A stretch of 64,000 nt of DNA, taken from NCBI GenBank assembly GCA_963736505.1, contig CAVTOZ010000001.1, positions 992,001 through 1,056,000 on the forward strand. Reading direction: 5' to 3'. The stretch comes from Solirubrobacter sp963736505 (GTDB lineage Bacteria; Actinomycetota; Thermoleophilia; Solirubrobacterales; Solirubrobacteraceae). The position numbers were made by a program, and so were the translations under genes. This document shows, piece after piece, positions 18,684-24,504 of the stretch; position 1 is the first letter of the stretch, and each line of letters starts with the position of its first letter. The notes below the pieces were generated by a model, which saw only the letters and a program-made list of their open reading frames with translations, was not told the origin of the DNA and made no database searches.

Positions 18684-19925
18684 ATGCACCGGAGGGTCCA
18701 GGGTCCGGAGGGCGAGGAGTCCGGCGCGCCCGCACGCGCTCGCATGCCGCAGCCGCCGCGCCGCGACATCGAGCGGGTGCTCGCGCTCCAGCGCGGCGCC
18801 GGCAACCACGCGGTCTCGGCGATGCTCGCGCGCCTGCCGATCGAGCCGCTGAAGGTCGACACCGAGAAGGACCCGAAGGAGAAGGTCTACAAGGCGCTGA
18901 TGGGCGCCTGGAACAAGACCTTCGGCCTCAAGGTGACGCTGTCGGAGGCCGAGGCCAAGGCACTGCTGGACCTCTTCGAGGGCGAGCTCGACGAGCTGCT
19001 GGTCGACGAGCTGAAGGAGTTCGCCGGCATCAGCAGCGAGGACGACGACAAGGGGCCGAGCAAGTCCAAGCAGGAGAAGGAGGACTCCTCATCCGAGGAC
19101 GACGACGACTTCTTCGCCAAGAAGCCGGCCAAGAAGGCGGCCCCCAAGCTGATCCCCAAGCCCGAGCTCGGCCTGCGCTTCGCCGGCGTGATGCGCGGCC
19201 TCGGCCACCCGGTGTTCCTGTCCGGCGGCGGCGCGGTCACGATGATGGGGAGCCCGCGCGAGATCAAGGACCTCGACTTCCGCATCGAGCTGCCGTTCTC
19301 CTGGGTCGAGGAGGACTCCGAGGAGGAGTCCGAGAGCGAGGGGCCGGGCGACGCGCTGCGGCGCAGGATCAACGAGGCGATGTCCAAGGAGTTCGACTGC
19401 CGCGTGCTCTTCAACGTCAGCGACGAGACGGGCCACACGATCAAGACGACGTTCCTCGGCGTCGAGGTGAGCGTCACGCGCACGCCGAAGGTCGCCTACC
19501 TGGCGCACGGCGCGCCCAAGCCCGGCGAGCTGCCGAGGCTCAGCGGCTTCGACCTGATCCTCGACAAGGCGTACTCGCTGATCATGCGGACCGAGCCCGA
19601 GAAGATGTGCTCGGACCTGTTCGACCTGCTGTTCGCGCTGCGGGCGACGCGCGGCGGGTTCAAGGCCGGCTGCTCGGTCCTGCAGTTCCTCGGCATGCAG
19701 CGCGGCGAGGCCTACCGGCAGCAGCGCGGCCGCCGCAAGCTCGACGCGAACCTCATCAAGCAGCTGCACGCCACGATCACCGTCCTGCTCAAGGAGGACC
19801 GCGAGGAGCTCGAGCGGTACTTCAAGAAGACCGGCGACGCGGGCCTGCTCGACTTCGCCGTGGTGCTGCTCTCCGAGCTCGAGCGGATGCTCACGTCCGA
19901 GCCGAAGAAGCTCGCCGTATTGTGA
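18684..19925 (+). CDS. LQRxAGN-tagged protein with AbiEii-like nucleotidyltransferase domain (putative exported toxin)
   Basis: The 413-aa product starts with a disordered basic region and the tag VLALQRGAGNHAV (residues 32-44), as found ahead of DUF4157 domains and in cargo linked to extracellular contractile injection systems. An acidic, low-complexity linker (116-150, Ser/Glu/Asp/Lys-rich) follows. From about 160 the text is like nucleotidyltransferase toxins of the AbiEii type: FLSGGGAVTMM (180-188), KDLDF (195-199, catalytic acids) and later KAYSLIMRTEPEKMCSDLFDLLF, which parallels their 'K-x-x-AL..RDxxDL' helix. An internal acidic insert (209-222) is odd. Known AbiEii proteins transfer nucleotides and stop growth; an exported effector role is inference. 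No immunity gene is obvious. Confidence 0.65.
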   Translation: MHRRVQGPEGEESGAPARARMPQPPRRDIERVLALQRGAGNHAVSAMLARLPIEPLKVDTEKDPKEKVYKALMGAWNKTFGLKVTLSEAEAKALLDLFEGELDELLVDELKEFAGISSEDDDKGPSKSKQEKEDSSSEDDDDFFAKKPAKKAAPKLIPKPELGLRFAGVMRGLGHPVFLSGGGAVTMMGSPREIKDLDFRIELPFSWVEEDSEEESESEGPGDALRRRINEAMSKEFDCRVLFNVSDETGHTIKTTFLGVEVSVTRTPKVAYLAHGAPKPGELPRLSGFDLILDKAYSLIMRTEPEKMCSDLFDLLFALRATRGGFKAGCSVLQFLGMQRGEAYRQQRGRRKLDANLIKQLHATITVLLKEDREELERYFKKTGDAGLLDFAVVLLSELERMLTSEPKKLAVL

Positions 19926-19931
19926 GCGCGG

Positions 19932-20624
19932 TCAGGCGGGCGCGCCCTTGACCGACTCGATGTAGCCGCGGACGTCCGCCGCCGGCTCGCTGTAGGCGTC
20001 GCCGAGCGTCTCCTCCATCGCGGTCATGTAGCGCTCCGCCCAGTCCGGCAGCGCGTAGTCGATCGCGCGCAGGAACTCGAGCGTGGCGGCGAGCCGGATG
20101 TCGGCGATCGACGGCTGGTCGCCGCCGATGAAGCGCCGGCCTTCGAGGAAGAACGCGCGGTATGCGTCGAGCGGCTCCGCGAGCGCGGCCTCCGCGTCCC
20201 TCTGCGCCTGCGCCTTCATGTCGGCGCCGGCGGCCGAGGTGCCGACCTCGCCGGGGTATTGCGCGAAGCCGAGCGCCGGGTAGGTGGCGCGCGCCAGCAG
20301 CGGGTACAGCGTCCCGATCAGGTAGAACATCGCGCTGTCGATCATCGCCCGCTCGCCCGGATCGGCCGGGTAGAACCGGTCGAGCCCGTGCTTGTTGCAC
20401 AGGTACTGCATGATCGCGCAGCTCTCCCACAGCGAGCCGCGCGGCAGCCCGGCCTCCTCGAGCATCGGCGTCAGGTGCGCAGGGTCCTTGGCGAGGAACT
20501 CGGGCGTGGTCGTCTTGCCCCACACGTCGAGCTCCTCGAAGTCCAGCCCGGCGGCGCGCACGAAGATCCGCGCGGTCAGGTTGTTCACGCTGGGCTTGAG
20601 GACGTTGAGCGTGTTCTCGGCCAT
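19932..20624 (-). CDS. glutathione S-transferase family protein
   Basis: The 230-aa product has a thioredoxin-fold N-terminal domain (NVLKPSVNNLTARIFVRAAGLDFEELDVWG, then the cis-Pro TPMLEEAG and the SLWESCAIMQYLCNKHG helix) and an all-helical C-terminal domain ending in the folding motif FIGGDQPSIADIRLAATLEF. The usual N-terminal Ser/Tyr is replaced by Pro-Ser-Val-Asn. Actinobacteria generally lack glutathione, so a mycothiol or isomerase-type role (e.g. maleylpyruvate-like isomerisation) in the neighbouring catabolic operon is possible. It has a strong ribosome-binding site (AAGGAGGAG) and follows the VOC gene by 14 bp. Confidence 0.85.
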   Translation of the reverse strand: MAENTLNVLKPSVNNLTARIFVRAAGLDFEELDVWGKTTTPEFLAKDPAHLTPMLEEAGLPRGSLWESCAIMQYLCNKHGLDRFYPADPGERAMIDSAMFYLIGTLYPLLARATYPALGFAQYPGEVGTSAAGADMKAQAQRDAEAALAEPLDAYRAFFLEGRRFIGGDQPSIADIRLAATLEFLRAIDYALPDWAERYMTAMEETLGDAYSEPAADVRGYIESVKGAPA

Positions 20625-20638
20625 CTGCTCTCCTCCTT

Positions 20639-21223
20639 CTATGTGTACGGATCCGCGGGGTCGCGGTGCTCCGACAGCGACTCGCGCGAGCGCCGGACCA
20701 GCTGCTCGATCGCGTCGGCGACGTGGATGGGCGCGATGTTGTAGTCGCCGCGGTCGACCCTGAGCCGGTGGGCGGCGAGCAGGACGTCGGCGTGCGTGAA
20801 GCCGTGCGGCGGCTCGAAGCGGTAGGACGCGAGCTCGATCAGCAGCCCCAGCGGGTCCTCGAAGTAGATCGAGTCCATGAACCCGCGGTCCTTGACGCCG
20901 CTGTGGTGGATCCCGCGCTCGTCGAGGCGCTCGACGGCCTGCCGGAACGTCGCCTGCGAGATCGCGAACGCGATGTGGTGCACGCAGCCGGGGTCGGTCG
21001 GCGTGCGGGTGGGGTCGCCGATGCGCTCCTCGTTGGTGAAGACCGTGATCAGCCGGCCGTCGCCCGGGTCGAAGTACAGGTGGCTCTCGGACGCGTTGTC
21101 GAGATTGGGCTGCTCGAACACGAGCGGCATCCCGAGCACGCCCTCCCAGAAGTCGATCGACGTCTGTCGGCCGGCGCCGACGAGGGTGATGTGGTGGACG
21201 CCCTGACTCTGGAGCTTTCGCAT
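20639..21223 (-). CDS. VOC-family (glyoxalase/ring-cleavage dioxygenase-like) protein
   Basis: The 194-aa product has two beta-alpha-beta-beta-beta units. VHHITLVGAGRQTSIDFWEGVLGM provides the first metal His, CVHHIAFAIS the second, and DSIYFEDPLGLLIELASY the metal Glu. The shape is like MhqO/extradiol-type proteins rather than glyoxalase I. A C-terminal extension of about 50 residues (FTHADVLLAAHRLRVDRGDYNIAPIHVADAIEQL) is less common. In this operon it may open a ring or rearrange an intermediate; substrate unknown. Confidence 0.85.
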   Translation of the reverse strand: MRKLQSQGVHHITLVGAGRQTSIDFWEGVLGMPLVFEQPNLDNASESHLYFDPGDGRLITVFTNEERIGDPTRTPTDPGCVHHIAFAISQATFRQAVERLDERGIHHSGVKDRGFMDSIYFEDPLGLLIELASYRFEPPHGFTHADVLLAAHRLRVDRGDYNIAPIHVADAIEQLVRRSRESLSEHRDPADPYT

Positions 21224-21231
21224 CGGCCTTC

Positions 21232-22488
21232 CTAGCGCTGGACCAGCTTCGATTTGTACTCGCTGCGCAGCAGTGTCCCCCACGGCACCAGCTCGACCCG
21301 CGTCTGCACGATCAGCGCGGCGCGCAGCCGTTCGCGGATCGCGTCGGCGAGCGGCTCGGCGCCGCCGGCGCCGCGCGCGAGCTCGACGCTGACCGGCAGC
21401 GGCGGCTCCTGCTTGACGCCGGGCGCGGGCGGGCGGACGAGGATGTGCCCGCTGACCGCGGGCGCGAACGTGCTCACGACCTCGCGCACGGCGGCGGGGA
21501 AGACGTTGACGCCGCGCACGATCAGCATGTCGTCGGTGCGCCCCAGGCAGCGCACGCGCGGGCCGGTGCGCCCGCACGGGCACGGGCTCATGCGGACCTG
21601 CACGTGGTCGCGCGTGCGGAAGCGCAGCAGCGGGGCGGCGCGGTGGCGCAGGTGCGTGAGCACCAGCTCGCCGGTCGCGCCGTCCGCGAGCTCGACGGCG
21701 GCGCCGGTCGCCGGGTCGATCAGCTCCGCGTGGACGAACCCGCGCGCGCCGAGGTGCATGCCGTCCTGCGCCTCGCACTCGCCCCACAGCGAGACGCCGA
21801 TGTCGCCGATGCCCATCGCCTCGGTCACCTTCGCACCCCAGCCCTGCTCGAGCAGCGCGCGGAACGCGGGCTCGCCGCCGCCGGGCTCGCCGGCCACGAG
21901 CACGCGCACGACGCTCGAGCCGCGCAGGTCGTGCTGCTCGGCGAGGTGCGCGGCGTACGACGGCGTCAGGACCGCCGCCTCGGGCTTCAGGAGCTCGATC
22001 GCACGGATCAGCCGGTCGCTGTTGCCGGTGCCGACCGGGATGTGGCAGAGGCCGATGCGCTCGAACGAGGCGAGCGCGGCGCCGGCGGCGAACGGGCCGG
22101 CGTTGTAGGTCGAGACGATCCGCTGTCCGGGCGCGATCCCGGACGCCGCGTAGCTGCGCGCGGAGCCCGTGACCCAGTTCTCGAGGTCGCCCGCCGTCAG
22201 CGGGATGTAGCTCGGCATGCCGGTCGTGCCGCTGGTGGAGTAGATGCGCACGATCTCCTCCGGCGCGGCGCACAGGTGCGCGCCGAACGGCTGCTCAGGC
22301 GTGCACGTCGCCCGCAGCTCGTCCTTGGTGGTCAGCGGCAGCCGCGCGATCTCGGCGAGCCCGCCGGGATCGGCGTCGCCGAGCTTGGCGCGGTAGAACG
22401 CCGAGCGCTGGAGGAGGTACGCCACCTGGGTCCGGTAGCTCGCGTCGTCGAGCGCGAGCTGCTCCTCCCAGGCGAGCGTCTCCGTCAT
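21232..22488 (-). CDS. phenylacetate-CoA ligase family protein (aryl-CoA ligase)
   Basis: The 418-aa product is an adenylate-forming enzyme of the PaaK type. The P-loop is IYSTSGTTGMPSYIPLT, the A5-like motif is AMGIGDIGVSLWGECEAQDG, the A7/A8 region is GELVLTHLRHRAAPLLRFRTRD, a CPCGRTGPR zinc-like knot precedes LGRTDDMLIVRGVNVFP, and the C-terminal Lys lies in LLRSEYKSKLVQR. PaaK enzymes join an aryl or small acid to CoA via the acyl-AMP. The lyase stop codon overlaps its start (ATGA), so expression is coupled. No paaABCDE genes are here, so the substrate need not be phenylacetate. Confidence 0.88.
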   Translation of the reverse strand: MTETLAWEEQLALDDASYRTQVAYLLQRSAFYRAKLGDADPGGLAEIARLPLTTKDELRATCTPEQPFGAHLCAAPEEIVRIYSTSGTTGMPSYIPLTAGDLENWVTGSARSYAASGIAPGQRIVSTYNAGPFAAGAALASFERIGLCHIPVGTGNSDRLIRAIELLKPEAAVLTPSYAAHLAEQHDLRGSSVVRVLVAGEPGGGEPAFRALLEQGWGAKVTEAMGIGDIGVSLWGECEAQDGMHLGARGFVHAELIDPATGAAVELADGATGELVLTHLRHRAAPLLRFRTRDHVQVRMSPCPCGRTGPRVRCLGRTDDMLIVRGVNVFPAAVREVVSTFAPAVSGHILVRPPAPGVKQEPPLPVSVELARGAGGAEPLADAIRERLRAALIVQTRVELVPWGTLLRSEYKSKLVQR

Positions 22489-23240
22489 CGCTCGTACTCG
22501 ATCGAGTGCTCGGCGCCGGCGGCGAGCCGGAAGCCGAGCGGTTGCTCCTGCTCCTCGGCCAGGTGCGCGAGCAGGCTCGCCGTGCGCGCGAGGATCGGAA
22601 CCGACTTCACGGCGCTCGGCGGGAAGCCGAGGTCGAGCATCACGGCCGCGATCGGCATCGAGACGTTCATCGTCAGCGGCCGGCCCCACACCTGCTCGGC
22701 GGCGTCGCGGAACGCGCGCGCGAGCACGACGTGCGGGCCGCTCGCGGCGCGCGCGTCGGCGAGCTCGAGGATGCGCTCGGCGCGCGGGTCGAGCGGCTTG
22801 TGCAGGTGGTGACCGAAGCCCGGCAGCTTGCCGCCCGAGTCGCGGATCTCCTGCGCCGCCTGCCGCGGCGGCGTGCCGGACGCGTGCGTCGCGGCCAGCA
22901 GCCGCGCGCACTCCTCCGCCGTGCCGAGGATCACCGGCCCGCAGCCGAGGATCCCGGCCGCGACGGCGCCCTGCAGCGAGCCCGGATCGGCGGCCAGCGT
23001 CATCCGCGCCGCGACGTTGGTCGGCATCATCCCGTGCTCGGCGATCGCGACCAGCAGCAGGTCGAGGAAGTAGCGCTGCTCGGCCGTCGGCTCGGAGCCC
23101 GTGAGCAGCAGGTGGAAGTACTCGGTGAAGCTCAGCCGGCCCATCAGGTCGCCGGTCAGGTCGCGGCCGCGGACCTCGACCCGGTCCGGATAGGCCTGGC
23201 TGATGCGGCTCACCGGGCTGGCGGACTTCCCGATCTGCAT
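22485..23240 (-). CDS. citryl-CoA lyase / short citrate synthase-like protein
   Basis: The 251-aa product covers the citrate-synthase fold without its usual full length. GRLSFTEYFHLLLTGSEPT is the N-terminal helix pair, HGMMPTNVAARMTLAADPGS holds the first catalytic His, GFGHHLHKPLDPRAERILELA is the signature around the second His, and VSMPIAAVMLDLGFPPSAVKSVP corresponds to the catalytic Asp region. Known stand-alone citryl-CoA lyases split citryl-CoA or related 3-hydroxyacyl-CoA thioesters to acetyl-CoA plus a keto acid. It is the first gene of the operon that continues with the CoA ligase, VOC and GST genes. Confidence 0.8.
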   Translation of the reverse strand: MQIGKSASPVSRISQAYPDRVEVRGRDLTGDLMGRLSFTEYFHLLLTGSEPTAEQRYFLDLLLVAIAEHGMMPTNVAARMTLAADPGSLQGAVAAGILGCGPVILGTAEECARLLAATHASGTPPRQAAQEIRDSGGKLPGFGHHLHKPLDPRAERILELADARAASGPHVVLARAFRDAAEQVWGRPLTMNVSMPIAAVMLDLGFPPSAVKSVPILARTASLLAHLAEEQEQPLGFRLAAGAEHSIEYER

Positions 23241-23249
23241 CGCGACGCG

Positions 23250-23255
23250 AAGCTA
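23250..23255 (-). promoter_or_regulatory. -10 box (leaderless) for the citryl-CoA lyase operon
   Basis: Minus strand TAGCTT, 9 nt, ATG at 23240. A TGTGAT (23268-23273) 6 nt before the opposite VOC start may serve that gene; both sit in a 39-bp divergent gap. Confidence 0.35.
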
Positions 23256-23279
23256 TCAGGGCTGTGGTGTGATCTGCCG

Positions 23280-23639
23280 ATGATCACCGGCCTCGACCTC
23301 ATAGGGATCCCGACGCAGGACCCGGAGCGCTCGCGCGCGTTCTACGTCGACACGCTCGGCCTGCGCCCCGACGACCGCGCCCGCTTCGAGTTCTGGGCGG
23401 GCGGCACCTGCTTCGGCATCTGGGAGCCGTCGCGCCTCGGCATCCCGTTCGCGCCGCAGAAGCTCGCCCATCCCGGGTTCCACGTCGACGACGTCGCCGC
23501 CGAGCGCGCCCGCCTGGAGGCGCTCGGCGTCGAGTTCAACGGCGAGACCTACGACACCGGCGTCTGCCACATGGCGTTCTTCACCGATCCCGACGGCAAC
23601 GACCTGATGCTGCACTCGCGCTACGCGCCGTACACGTAG
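23280..23639 (+). CDS. VOC-family metalloenzyme-like protein
   Basis: The 119-aa product is a single VOC module: GLDLIGIPTQDPERSRAFYVDTLGLRPD, then AHPGFHVDDVAAERARLEALGVEF, and FFTDPDGNDLMLHSRY. The second metal position (His in HPGFHV) is present; the first strand has Ile-Gly-Ile in place of a His, and the last acid is replaced (DLMLH), so metal binding may be altered. Small stand-alone VOC proteins include lyases, isomerases and resistance proteins; the role here is open. It is divergent from the citryl-CoA lyase and overlaps the PhzF gene by 19 bp tail to tail. Confidence 0.8.
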   Translation: MITGLDLIGIPTQDPERSRAFYVDTLGLRPDDRARFEFWAGGTCFGIWEPSRLGIPFAPQKLAHPGFHVDDVAAERARLEALGVEFNGETYDTGVCHMAFFTDPDGNDLMLHSRYAPYT

Positions 23640-24439
23640 GCGGCGCCGCCGACGCGCGTCCCGGTGACGCTCCCGCCCTCGCGCAGCGCCTGGGCGGTGA
23701 TCAGCGACGGCCGCCCCATGGCGCGCCCCTGGGCGATCGTCCACTCGTGCCGGCCGTCGGCGTCGAGCCGCCGCGCGAGATACGCGCCGAGCGCGCACGC
23801 GGCGACGCCGGTGGCCGGGTCCTCGTCGTAGCCGGCGTCGACCGGGAACTGCCGCGCGGCGGCGTCCGCGCCTTCGGCGGCGAGCGTGAACGGGTACGCG
23901 CCGGTCACGCCGAGCCGCCGGCACTGCTCCCACAGGGCGGGGATGTCCGGACGCAGGCCGTCGAGCGCGGCCTCATCGGCGAGCGGCACCAACAACTTCG
24001 CGCGCGCCGTCGAGACCGGCAGCACGGGCCCGGCGAGCTGCTCGGGCCGCGTGCCGAGCGCGGCGAGCAGCTCGGCGGGATCGCCGACCGGCGCGCCGAA
24101 CTCCGGCGCGAACTGCTCGACCATCGCCGTGTCGCCGTCGGCCCACACGCGCCGGATGCCGAGCGGCGTCTCCACCCGCGCGGCGGCGCGTCCGAGCAGG
24201 ACCGCGACGGCGACCGTCGCGTGCACGCACATCTCCAGCTCGTGGCGCGGGACGAAGTAGCGAAGGCGCACGTCCCCGCCCTCCCGCGGCGGGAGCACGA
24301 ACACGGTCTCATGGCCGAGCTCGGCGGCGAGCGCCTGCATCCGCGCCGTGTCCCAGCCGCCGGCGCCGTAGACGACCGGGCACGGGTTCCCGCCGCCGTC
24401 GCCGTCGGCGAACACGACGGTGGACCGGATGTCACCCAT
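23621..24439 (-). CDS. PhzF-family isomerase/epimerase
   Basis: The 272-aa product shows the PhzF/DapF-like two-domain fold: GNPCPVVYGAGGWDTARMQALAAELGHETVFVL at the first lobe, RYFVPRHELEMCVHATVAVAVLL (the C-x-H-A-T substrate loop), and DEDPATGVAACALGAYLARR for the second lobe. The G-N-P and D-P-A-T-G phosphate-like loops are intact. PhzF isomerises a phenazine precursor; most homologues have unknown substrates. The start follows TAGGCT (24448-24453 on the minus strand) by 8 nt. It is divergent from the MMPL gene. Confidence 0.88.
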   Translation of the reverse strand: MGDIRSTVVFADGDGGGNPCPVVYGAGGWDTARMQALAAELGHETVFVLPPREGGDVRLRYFVPRHELEMCVHATVAVAVLLGRAAARVETPLGIRRVWADGDTAMVEQFAPEFGAPVGDPAELLAALGTRPEQLAGPVLPVSTARAKLLVPLADEAALDGLRPDIPALWEQCRRLGVTGAYPFTLAAEGADAAARQFPVDAGYDEDPATGVAACALGAYLARRLDADGRHEWTIAQGRAMGRPSLITAQALREGGSVTGTRVGGAAYVYGA

Positions 24440-24447
24440 TGTTGACC

Positions 24448-24453
24448 AGCCTA
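24448..24453 (-). promoter_or_regulatory. -10 box (leaderless) for the PhzF-like gene
   Basis: Minus strand TAGGCT, 8 nt, ATG at 24439. Confidence 0.4.
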
Positions 24454-24504
24454 ACCTCGCGCGCAGTTTGGACCGAACCGCGGGCGGGGAGCTACGAAAC
24501 CGTG

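Noticed and set aside
18684..19925. Toxin-antitoxin pair AbiE
   Set aside because: The gene lacks an AbiEi antitoxin neighbour, and its length, linker and tag differ from AbiEii.
21232..22488. A phenylacetate (paa) degradation locus
   Set aside because: No paaA-E epoxidase, paaG/Z or thioesterase genes accompany the PaaK-like ligase.
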